Shown in pieces: positions 1 to 5,093 of a DNA stretch of 5,093 nucleotides. The notes beneath the pieces are model-generated. The model made no database searches. It saw only the letters and a list, made by a program, of their open reading frames with translations, and had not been told where the DNA came from. Position 1 is the stretch's first letter. Every line of letters starts with the position of its first letter. The stretch comes from Thermofilum sp. ex4484_15 (GTDB lineage: Archaea > Thermoproteota > Thermoprotei > Thermofilales > EX4484-15): NCBI GenBank assembly GCA_002254595.1, contig NJEH01000062.1, positions 1 to 5,093 on the forward strand, given 5' to 3'. The position numbers were made by a program, and so were the translations under genes.

Positions 1-665
1 AAGAGTAAGTTAATTACGGCGTTATCTAAATCCCCATACTTCCTGACTTCCTCATATACCAGTGCCCCTCCTTCTACGTATACCCTTCTTACTTCCCCCC
101 TCATCAGCCATCTAGCTAAGTCGAAATCGTGGCTAGCTAAATCTATGAAGATCCCTCCGCTTAGCTTAGGATCGGCTACCCATCCAGGAGGAGGGGCGGG
201 ATCCCTGCTAATTAACTTAATTAAAACAGGCCTACCTATCTCCCCCCTCTCTACTATCTTCTTAGCCTTAGAGTAACCGGGATCGAACCTCCTCATGTAA
301 CCTACTTGTAATTTAACGCCGGCTTTTTCAACAGCTTTTACACAACGTTTCGCTCCCTCTAAGTTAAGGGCTAAAGGCTTCTCGCAGAATATATGCTTAC
401 TGGCCTCGGCGAACTCCTCTACCATTTTAACATGCATATAACTGGGGGTAGCTATTACTACGGCATCTACTATGTCCCCTTTAAGTAAATCCCTATAATC
501 TTCGAAGCCGCCTACACCTAGCTCCGATACTACCTTATTTAGCTTTCCTTTATCTACATCTACTACGGCTACTAATTTAGCTCTAGGCACCCTAAAAGCT
601 AAGTTCTTAGCGTGGAGCTCTCCTATCCTACCTAACCCTATTACGCCTATCCTTACTTCCCTCAA
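1..665 (-). CDS. Gfo/Idh/MocA-family oxidoreductase (inositol 2-dehydrogenase-like), C-terminus cut by window edge
   Basis: Probable cytoplasmic NAD(P)-dependent dehydrogenase that oxidises a sugar or cyclic polyol hydroxyl to a ketone. The reading frame is open from a TTG at 665 to the window edge (221 codons of a family usually about 330-350 long). The N-terminus has the Rossmann dinucleotide motif GVIGLGRIG (residues 7-15). Asp36 ends the second beta strand, which usually favours NAD over NADP. Further on are the family CEKP motif (94-97), GYMRRFDPGY (122-131) and GGIFIDLASHD (170-180). Lys96, Asp175 and His179 line up with the catalytic Lys-Asp-His of inositol dehydrogenase IolG. The TTG start is chosen because it lies just before the first beta strand, has a G6 tract six bases upstream, and no ATG or GTG lies between it and the upstream in-frame stop. 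The family is clear, but the substrate cannot be read from sequence: inositol, glucose, a glucoside or a uronate are all possible. It is divergent from the ABC ATPase gene, which suggests a shared sugar-use context. Confidence 0.9.
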   Translation of the reverse strand, partial: MREVRIGVIGLGRIGELHAKNLAFRVPRAKLVAVVDVDKGKLNKVVSELGVGGFEDYRDLLKGDIVDAVVIATPSYMHVKMVEEFAEASKHIFCEKPLALNLEGAKRCVKAVEKAGVKLQVGYMRRFDPGYSKAKKIVERGEIGRPVLIKLISRDPAPPPGWVADPKLSGGIFIDLASHDFDLARWLMRGEVRRVYVEGGALVYEEVRKYGDLDNAVINLL

Positions 666-702
666 ACCTAACCCCCCAGCGTATTCGCTAAAGGGCTTAC
701 TA

Positions 703-712
703 CCTTAAAAGC
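703..712 (-). promoter_or_regulatory. Putative archaeal TATA box for the dehydrogenase
   Basis: On the minus strand this reads GCTTTTAAGG, close to the archaeal TATA consensus. Counting about 26 bases downstream from its centre puts the transcript start near 682. That gives a leader of about 17 bases which still contains the G6 Shine-Dalgarno tract at 672-677 ahead of the TTG start. The spacing is self-consistent, but no experiment supports it here. Confidence 0.45.
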
Positions 713-731
713 TCTATCCCCAGCAAGGTAA

Positions 732-740
732 CTTTTAAAT
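732..740 (+). promoter_or_regulatory. Putative archaeal TATA box for the ABC ATPase gene
   Basis: CTTTTAAAT is a good archaeal TATA-box match and is preceded by the purine-rich AAGGTAA, which could serve as a TFB-recognition element. A start about 26 bases downstream falls near 763. The resulting leader of about 20 bases would carry AAAGGGGG (766-773), a Shine-Dalgarno-like tract nine bases before the ATG at 783. Confidence 0.5.
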
Positions 741-782
741 GAGTAAGGTCCCTATTTATTAGGGTAAAGGGGGTTTCTAAGG

Positions 783-1544
783 ATGGGGGAAGAATTACTT
801 AGGGTAGTTAACGTCAAGAAGCGTTTCGGTAGGGTAGAAGCGTTGAAGGGCGTCAGTTTTAATATGAATAAGGGGGAAGTAGTAGGCTTAGTAGGCGATA
901 ACGGGGCAGGTAAGTCCACTTTAGCTAAAATAATAATAGGATACTTAAGGCCGGATGAGGGCGAAATCTACTTCGAAGGTAAGAAGGTGAGGTGGTCCTC
1001 GCCATTAGAAGCTAGGAGCGCGGGGATAGAAATGGTATATCAGGACTTAGCTTTAGTAGATGTGATGAGTGTAGCTAGGAACTTCTTCCTAGGTAGGGAA
1101 CCCGTTAAGGGTAAGGGCCTTCAGTTACTCGATTTTAAGAGGATGAACGAGGAGTGCATGAGGACGTTAAGCGACATAGGGATAAAGATAAGGTCCCCCC
1201 ACGTCATGGTCTCTAGCTTATCGGGGGGCGAGAGGCAAGCGGTAGCCGTAGCGAGGGCTGTATACTTTAAGGCTAAGTTAGTTATCTTAGACGAACCGAC
1301 AGCCAATCTATCGGTTAGGGAAGCTTTAAGGGTATTGGAGTTAGTTAAGGAGTTGAAGGCGAGGGGGATCTCGTCGATCTTCATTACTCATAACATTTAC
1401 CACGTATATGAAGTAGCCGATAAATTCGTGATATTGGATAAGGGAAGTAAAATAGCTGAATACTATAAGGAAGGGGTAACTCCTCAAGAAATCATAGAGA
1501 CTATAAAGTACGGTAAGCCTGTAGCTGAAGTAATAAAGGGTTAG
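783..1544 (+). CDS. Single-domain sugar ABC transporter ATP-binding protein, FrcA/CUT2 type
   Basis: A cytoplasmic ATPase subunit that should dimerise and power import through a membrane permease. All the nucleotide-binding parts are present in order over 253 residues: aromatic A-loop Phe15, Walker A GDNGAGKST (38-46), Q-loop Gln87, signature LSGGERQ (146-152), Walker B VILDEPT (167-173) and switch His203. It therefore looks fully active. The stretch around the Q-loop (YQDLALVD, then SVARNFFLGRE at 96-106) and the ITHNIYHVYEVAD segment (201-213) are as I remember them from FrcA, the fructose/ribose-type ATPase of CUT2 systems, rather than from MalK. The length agrees: MalK-type proteins are about 370 residues with a C-terminal OB-fold regulatory part, which is absent here, and RbsA-type proteins carry two fused ATPase domains. 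No RbsC-type permease is in the window, so its partner is unseen. It could be a shared ATPase for a distant locus. The start is an ATG with an AAAGGGGG tract upstream. Confidence 0.93.
   Translation: MGEELLRVVNVKKRFGRVEALKGVSFNMNKGEVVGLVGDNGAGKSTLAKIIIGYLRPDEGEIYFEGKKVRWSSPLEARSAGIEMVYQDLALVDVMSVARNFFLGREPVKGKGLQLLDFKRMNEECMRTLSDIGIKIRSPHVMVSSLSGGERQAVAVARAVYFKAKLVILDEPTANLSVREALRVLELVKELKARGISSIFITHNIYHVYEVADKFVILDKGSKIAEYYKEGVTPQEIIETIKYGKPVAEVIKG
1541..1544. other. Interlocked stop codons of convergent genes
   Basis: The four bases TTAG hold both stops: TAG of the ATPase gene on the plus strand (1542-1544) and TAA of the propeller gene on the minus strand (1541-1543). There is no spacer and no T-rich tract nearby on either strand, so each transcript must run into the other gene. 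Confidence 0.9.
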
Positions 1545-2665
1545 GAACGTAGGGTTGAATTTACCCATGGAGGCTTAATTATACTTACGATTTCGCCTAC
1601 CTCTCCTTTAATCGTAAATAATGCGAGCCTTTGACCTTTGGTTAACTTAGTTAAATGATAGACTAAGTTCCTGTTTAAGTTAGTGTTTATTAATACGTGG
1701 TACAACGTCCCATCGGCCAATTCGTATACGTCCATGCCTTCCATCTCGTAGAAATCGGGTAATTTAAATAACCTTCTTACGGTACCTGTACTTAAGTCTA
1801 CTTCGTAGATCCACCCATCCATTACGGATAGGTAAAGTCTTCCGCGGTAGAAAGCACCGCCTTGGACCCCACCTAACGTACGGTTTAACTTAATTGACTT
1901 AACCGGCTTTATGTAGCTACCGGCCTTTAAGTTCCTTACATTGTAAACTAAGATTTCGCTTACCGGAGAGTATTCCGAGGTGTAAATGAGGCCTTCGCCA
2001 TCCACGGCTAACCATGGCATGTGGTCTTGAGGCGTATAGAAGTAGCTCACCATTTTAAGTTCATCCGTATCATAGATAGCTATTACAGCTGGCCTTTCGT
2101 AACCCTCCCTCTCTACAGGTATGTAAAGCGAACCGTTATAATAATCCAAATCCCCTAAATGGAAGTACCCCTCATCCTTAAGTTTATTGGGTATGGGATC
2201 GGCGTTATAATTTATAACCTCCTTGCTTAGTGATAATTTAATTAGTATAGAGGTTCCGGTGAAGTATATAGACTTCTTGCCGAAGGCTATGCCCTGCTTA
2301 TAGAACGTAGGTAGGTAATCTATTCTCGTAGCTATCCAAGTATCGTTAAGAGCTGTTAACGAAACTTTAACTAAATTACCCTCCTTAACTAAAGATAACC
2401 TATACCAATCCCCTACTTGGAGAAGCATGGGTTTAAAAGCTATTATTCTACCTTCCTTATCCAAGTAAAAACCCGGCTTCACTTCAGGGCTGGCACATAC
2501 TAGTAGCCTTAACCCGTAACCTTTCTTGAAGATTATAGTTAGGCTAGGCGAATATAGGCTATATCTGCCTATACTAAAATCCAGATATTGGGGGGTAAGG
2601 TAAGGGCATACAGTTAAGTTAATTAACAATAGCGCTACAGTAGTCGTTAACTCCTTACTTAGCAT
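1541..2665 (-). CDS. Probable secreted, membrane-anchored beta-propeller-like protein of unknown function
   Basis: I do not recognise a named family. Residues 7-24 form one hydrophobic segment after Lys4, consistent with a signal peptide or N-terminal anchor; Cys20 sits in LTVC, a poor lipobox, so lipidation is unlikely. Residues about 30-115 are strand-rich, and GDWYRLSLVKEGNLVKVSL (85-103) looks like a lectin/LamG-type beta sandwich. Residues about 120-360 show repeated short strands with Gly/Asp turns typical of a beta-propeller: DLDYYNGSLYIPVE (172-185), WLAVDGEGLIYTSEY (218-232), VQGGAFYRGRLYLSVMDG (267-284), EVDLSTGTVRRLF (288-300) and MEGMDVYELADGTLY (308-322). It starts 6 bases after the MalG stop codon, with its ribosome site (AAGGGGTAGGG) inside the end of that gene, so it is probably translated together with the permease. 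By context it may bind or process the transported carbohydrate outside the cell. An enzyme (lyase, lactonase or glycosidase-like propeller) is possible but no catalytic residues are evident. Confidence 0.8.
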   Translation of the reverse strand: MLSKELTTTVALLLINLTVCPYLTPQYLDFSIGRYSLYSPSLTIIFKKGYGLRLLVCASPEVKPGFYLDKEGRIIAFKPMLLQVGDWYRLSLVKEGNLVKVSLTALNDTWIATRIDYLPTFYKQGIAFGKKSIYFTGTSILIKLSLSKEVINYNADPIPNKLKDEGYFHLGDLDYYNGSLYIPVEREGYERPAVIAIYDTDELKMVSYFYTPQDHMPWLAVDGEGLIYTSEYSPVSEILVYNVRNLKAGSYIKPVKSIKLNRTLGGVQGGAFYRGRLYLSVMDGWIYEVDLSTGTVRRLFKLPDFYEMEGMDVYELADGTLYHVLINTNLNRNLVYHLTKLTKGQRLALFTIKGEVGEIVSIIKPPWVNSTLRS

Positions 2666-2671
2666 TAAACC

Positions 2672-3571
2672 CTACCCCTTATAAGCTATTATCCTTAATG
2701 TAGTCAAGTACTTCTGCGTTAATATGAAGAATATTATAGCGGGTATTAGATAGAATAAGCCGAAAGCGGCTAATACTCCGTAATTTATGAACCTGAAAGC
2801 CCCTATTAACCTATCTAAGGCTACTGAAAGCGTGAAGTACCTCTCATCCGTAATATAAGTATACACCAATATGAATTCCTCCCAGCCGGAGAGGAAGGCG
2901 AATACGCTTACGGCGGCTATTCCGGGGAATATTAGCGGCATAACGACGCTCCTCCATGCCTTAAACCTACTACAGCCATCTACTAGGGCTGCCCATTCAA
3001 GTTCCCAAGGGACGGAATCGAAGAACCCTTTCAACATCCAAGTGTACATGGGCGACTCTATCCCCGCCTTAATTATGATAACGCTTATCATCGTTAATAA
3101 CCCCTTACCATATATACCTAGCGAATTCAATAGGTACATTAAGGCTATCAAGAACAATACGCCCGGTATGGAGTGTAAAATTACTACGCTCCTAAGTAAA
3201 GGATCCCTACCTTTAAAATCGAACCTAGATATAGCGTAACCGGCTAAGGAAGCTATAACTACTACTAAGCCCGCCGTACCGAGGGCTAACATTAGCGTAT
3301 TAAGTACTAACCTCCAGAAACTAACGGGGAAGAGAGGGGTCCCCCCGAACTCTATGGGCTTAGTAAGGAAGTACCAGTTCCCTAGGGTAGGCTGGTTAGG
3401 TAGCAACCACTCTACCGGCCTACCGCTAAAAGCCTGTACTATAAGCCATCCGTACATCAATAGTAAGGGTACTAAAGGTACGCAAACTACTCCGTAGACT
3501 ATTAAAGTCCCTACGATCGACCTAACCTTAGCCTTTACTACGGCTTCCCTATAAGTGCTGACTTTGGACAT
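2672..3571 (-). CDS. Carbohydrate ABC transporter permease, MalG type (CUT1)
   Basis: One of two membrane subunits of a CUT1 carbohydrate importer. Of 299 residues (usual family length 270-300), hydrophobic segments lie at about 18-47, 84-113, 122-148, 150-168, 210-230 and 263-294, giving the six-helix core. The cytoplasmic EAA loop that docks on the ATPase is clear at residues 192-213, as EWAALVDG followed ten residues after Gly199 by VVMPL. The C-terminus TTLRIIAYKG is like the end of other MalG proteins. The ATG start is four bases after the MalF stop codon and is preceded by GAGGTG (3579-3584), seven bases upstream; this is the best Shine-Dalgarno match in the window and supports coupled translation with MalF. 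The neighbours, a binding protein and a MalF-type partner, confirm the role. The transported sugar cannot be told from sequence. Confidence 0.95.
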   Translation of the reverse strand: MSKVSTYREAVVKAKVRSIVGTLIVYGVVCVPLVPLLLMYGWLIVQAFSGRPVEWLLPNQPTLGNWYFLTKPIEFGGTPLFPVSFWRLVLNTLMLALGTAGLVVVIASLAGYAISRFDFKGRDPLLRSVVILHSIPGVLFLIALMYLLNSLGIYGKGLLTMISVIIIKAGIESPMYTWMLKGFFDSVPWELEWAALVDGCSRFKAWRSVVMPLIFPGIAAVSVFAFLSGWEEFILVYTYITDERYFTLSVALDRLIGAFRFINYGVLAAFGLFYLIPAIIFFILTQKYLTTLRIIAYKG

Positions 3572-3575
3572 AACC

Positions 3576-4535
3576 TTACACCTCTACCCTCGAAGGTTCT
3601 AGCATCCTCCTGAAACCGAATATCTTAAAGTAAAGTGCTATTAACCCTAGAGCTACTACTACTATTACCATGGCTAACGCCGCTGAGTAACCGAATTCGT
3701 AAGAGCGGAAGGCCATATCGTAGGAATATAACGACCATACTTCGGTACCCGAAGTTAAAGCATGTCCATCCCATATAACGAGTATCTGTACGTAAGAGCC
3801 CAATAGGGATAGGGTCTGCCAAGCGGTAACGAAGAGCATAGGCCATTTTAATAAGGGCAGGATGATATTCTTAATTACCGCCCAATCGGAAGCCCCATCT
3901 ACCTTAGCGGCGTAGAAAAGTTCTAGGGGTATACATTTAACGGAGGAGGAGAAAATTATCATACCCCAGCTAGCGCCTACGTAACCGTTCACCACTATCA
4001 TTAATATCTGGGAGTAGGGCTTATCCAGTAACCAGTAAACATCCCTTAAGCCGAAAATCTGCCCTATCTTCGCTAAAGGTCCTACGTAGGGATCGGCGAA
4101 CCACTGCCATAAGAGTCCGTAGATTACTACCGGCGTCATCCTAGGTAAAAACCATAATAGCCTAAGTACCGCCGATAAGTTCTCCCTCCTAATGTTATAA
4201 GTAGTAAAAATGCCTAAAACTAATGCGAAAGGGGAGTTTATTAGTAGGGTAGCTCCTACATATAGTAATGTAGTATAGAATACCTCGGGGATGTAAGGAT
4301 CCTCGCACTGTATTATCTTAATGTAATTATACCAAGGGGGGGTTAGCCAATTAAATTGGAAGTTGAGGCCCATATCCGTTAAGGACATGAGAAAACATAG
4401 TAAACTGGGTAGTCCGTAAATAACTATTAAAGTAACTAAGAAGGGAGTGAGGAAAGCTACTACAAATACGGCCCTCCTGAACTCCTCCTTAGCTAAAGCC
4501 GTTCTAATTCTCCTAAAGCTAACCCTCATATCCAT
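3576..4535 (-). CDS. Carbohydrate ABC transporter permease, MalF type (CUT1)
   Basis: Partner membrane subunit to the MalG-type protein. Hydrophobic segments at about 22-49, 85-112, 121-147, 173-196, 224-254 and 281-307 give six helices, without the extra N-terminal helices of E. coli MalF; about 290-320 residues is normal for archaeal and most bacterial members. The EAA loop is intact at residues 205-227: ELFYAAKVDGA, then NIILPLL, with Gly214, Leu226 and Pro227 in the canonical places. The start is uncertain among TTG at 4538, ATG at 4535 and ATG at 4529. I choose 4535 because it is the first ATG after the AT-rich promoter. No Shine-Dalgarno tract precedes any of the three; the upstream bases are pyrimidine-rich, unlike every other gene start visible here. 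Together with the TATA spacing this suggests a leaderless mRNA. The gene lies after the binding-protein gene and four bases before the MalG-type gene. Confidence 0.94.
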   Translation of the reverse strand: MDMRVSFRRIRTALAKEEFRRAVFVVAFLTPFLVTLIVIYGLPSLLCFLMSLTDMGLNFQFNWLTPPWYNYIKIIQCEDPYIPEVFYTTLLYVGATLLINSPFALVLGIFTTYNIRRENLSAVLRLLWFLPRMTPVVIYGLLWQWFADPYVGPLAKIGQIFGLRDVYWLLDKPYSQILMIVVNGYVGASWGMIIFSSSVKCIPLELFYAAKVDGASDWAVIKNIILPLLKWPMLFVTAWQTLSLLGSYVQILVIWDGHALTSGTEVWSLYSYDMAFRSYEFGYSAALAMVIVVVALGLIALYFKIFGFRRMLEPSRVEV

Positions 4536-4538
4536 CAA

Positions 4539-4587
4539 TACAATTTAGGGGGAAGAAAGATTTAAAAATTATAAAAAATTATTGGAT
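4539..4587 (-). promoter_or_regulatory. AT-rich gap with putative internal promoter for the permease genes
   Basis: This 49-base gap separates the binding-protein stop from the MalF start, while the genes downstream are only 4-6 bases apart. On the minus strand it holds TTTTTTATAATTTTTAAA; the TTTTTAAA at 4568-4561 is a strong archaeal TATA box. About 26 bases downstream of its centre is 4538, right on the candidate start codons of MalF, which fits a leaderless transcript. The permease and propeller genes may thus be expressed separately from the more abundant binding protein. Confidence 0.55.
4564..4577 (-). terminator. Possible T-tract terminator after the binding-protein gene
   Basis: Eleven bases past the binding-protein stop codon the minus strand has T6 (4577-4572) and then T5 (4568-4564). 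Archaeal RNA polymerase can stop at such tracts without a hairpin. The same bases overlap the proposed TATA box, so the tract may do both jobs or only one. It would explain a high binding-protein to permease ratio if termination is partial. Confidence 0.35.
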
Positions 4588-5093
4588 TTAAGGACCTATA
4601 ATTATTTCCTTACCTATCTCGGCCTTAAGAGCCTTTATTAGGGTATCTAGGGCCTTCTCCGGTGGGGTTCCCTTCTCGACGGCGGTCACAGCCTCGAATA
4701 CTAGCCTAATGTAAATCGGCATCTTGGGATGATTAAATAGCGTACTAGTGTACTTCTGCATGTATAGCGTTTGCACTAGGAACTTCTTCTCCTGGAAAGC
4801 GGGTAAGCTAGCAGTAGTAAGCCTAGCGGGTAGCTTACCTCCGTATAGGCAATGCCTTACATCGAAATAAGGCATAGTAGCTAGTACGCATAACAAGAAC
4901 GCCAGCTCTGGGTGCTTAGATTGGGAAGTTATCATGAAGGCCCACGGATGGGTATTGGTTGCGGGTTTAAGTCCAGGCTCGGGGGCGGGCACTAGAGCGA
5001 AACCTATGTGTTTCCACTCCCACTCCTCGGGGACCTTACCTAACTTTACGTGATAAGGTACCTCCTGCCACTCAGCCCAATGCCAAGTACCTC
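4588..5093 (-). CDS. Extracellular solute-binding protein, family 1 (MalE-like), N-terminus cut by window edge
   Basis: C-terminal 168 codons of the binding protein that captures sugar outside the cell and hands it to the permeases. The frame is open to the right edge; a GTG at 4992 is internal, because the 33 codons before it continue the protein (HWAEWQEV, then WEWKHIGFALVPAPEPG). The pattern is that of the family C-lobe: the turn before PAPEPG, then PWAFMITSQSKHPELAFLL where the helix after PWAF repacks the lobe, then YGGKLPAR, like the GGLPPR segment of other members, and a final helical stretch EKGTPPEKALDTLIKALKAEIG. Several Trp residues near the visible N-terminal side (HWAEW, WEW) are plausible sugar-stacking positions, but whether they line the site is not known. 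The usual length is 400-600 residues, so the signal peptide and N-lobe lie outside. It is followed by the MalF and MalG genes on the same strand, the standard CUT1 order. Confidence 0.88.
   Translation of the reverse strand, partial: GTWHWAEWQEVPYHVKLGKVPEEWEWKHIGFALVPAPEPGLKPATNTHPWAFMITSQSKHPELAFLLCVLATMPYFDVRHCLYGGKLPARLTTASLPAFQEKKFLVQTLYMQKYTSTLFNHPKMPIYIRLVFEAVTAVEKGTPPEKALDTLIKALKAEIGKEIIIGP

Larger units (their letters stand above)
666..782. promoter_or_regulatory. Divergent intergenic promoter region
   Basis: This 117-base gap lies between two genes that read away from each other, so it must hold both of their starts of transcription unless either is read from elsewhere. It contains two TTTTAA-type boxes, one for each direction, about 28 bases apart centre to centre. 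It also contains two short inverted repeats, TACCTT (701-706) with AAGGTA (725-730), and CCCTA (750-754) with TAGGG (760-764). The arrangement suits coordinated control of the dehydrogenase and the ATPase, but no regulator gene is visible and the repeats are short enough to occur by chance. Confidence 0.6.

Noticed and set aside
13..20. Lipobox at LTVC (Cys20) of the propeller protein
   Set aside because: These are residue numbers of the protein. Valine at -1 is a poor match to the usual Gly/Ala/Ser, and lipoproteins of this type are not established in crenarchaea, so a plain signal or anchor segment is preferred.
745..775. CCCTA/TAGGG words as a shared operator with the MalF promoter (CCCTAAAT there)
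   Set aside because: TAGGGTA and its complement are very common throughout this window because of AGG, TTA and GTA codon use, so the shared word carries little weight.
1121..1384. 87-codon open frame on the minus strand inside the ATPase gene
   Set aside because: It lies fully opposite the Walker B and signature coding region of a well-supported gene, has no ribosome site or promoter, and its translation has no recognisable features.
1341..1568. 75-codon open frame on the minus strand across the ATPase/propeller junction
   Set aside because: It overlaps both confident genes in another frame, and its Tyr/Phe-rich translation is what the complement of this codon use produces.
2871..3239. 122-codon open frame on the plus strand inside the MalG-type gene
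   Set aside because: It is opposite the EAA loop and membrane helices of a clear permease; no promoter or family resemblance was seen.
3625..3846. 73-codon open frame on the minus strand within the MalF-type gene
   Set aside because: It is a different frame of the same strand inside conserved permease sequence, with no separate ribosome site.
4990..4992. GTG as a start of a short 134-residue protein
   Set aside because: The same frame is open upstream to the window edge and encodes typical binding-protein sequence, so the GTG is an internal valine.

Overview
The window looks like a piece of a thermophilic archaeal genome, most likely Thermoproteota (crenarchaeal-type); the exact lineage is not determined. 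Three things suggest this. Arginine is encoded almost entirely by AGG, and leucine mainly by TTA and CTA. The promoter-like sites in the gaps are TTTTAA-type TATA boxes with no bacterial -35/-10 pairs. Genes are tightly packed with G-rich Shine-Dalgarno tracts, and one probable start is leaderless. This is inference from base patterns and protein families, not a database match.

Layout. At 1-665 (minus) is the N-terminal two thirds of a Gfo/Idh/MocA-family NAD(P)-dependent sugar or polyol dehydrogenase, cut by the left edge. A 117-base divergent promoter region (666-782) separates it from a single-domain sugar ABC ATPase of the FrcA (CUT2) type at 783-1544 (plus). That gene runs tail to tail, with overlapping stop codons, into a four-gene minus-strand cluster. 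In transcription order the cluster is: a family-1 solute-binding protein (5093-4588, N-terminus cut by the right edge), a short AT-rich gap with an apparent internal promoter, a MalF-type permease (4535-3576), a MalG-type permease (3571-2672), and a probably secreted beta-propeller-like protein of unknown function (2665-1541).

How they may work together. The binding protein and the two permeases form the outer and membrane parts of a CUT1 carbohydrate importer. The beta-propeller protein is probably exported and membrane-tethered, and its stop-to-start spacing ties it to the permease operon. It may bind or process the same substrate outside the cell. The dehydrogenase may oxidise an imported sugar, inositol or related polyol. 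The puzzle is the ATPase: its sequence type belongs with RbsC/FrcC (CUT2) permeases, yet the visible permeases are CUT1, and no MalK-type ATPase is in the window. No RNA genes, mobile elements, CRISPR arrays or long repeats were seen, and no stretch over 300 bases lacks a gene.
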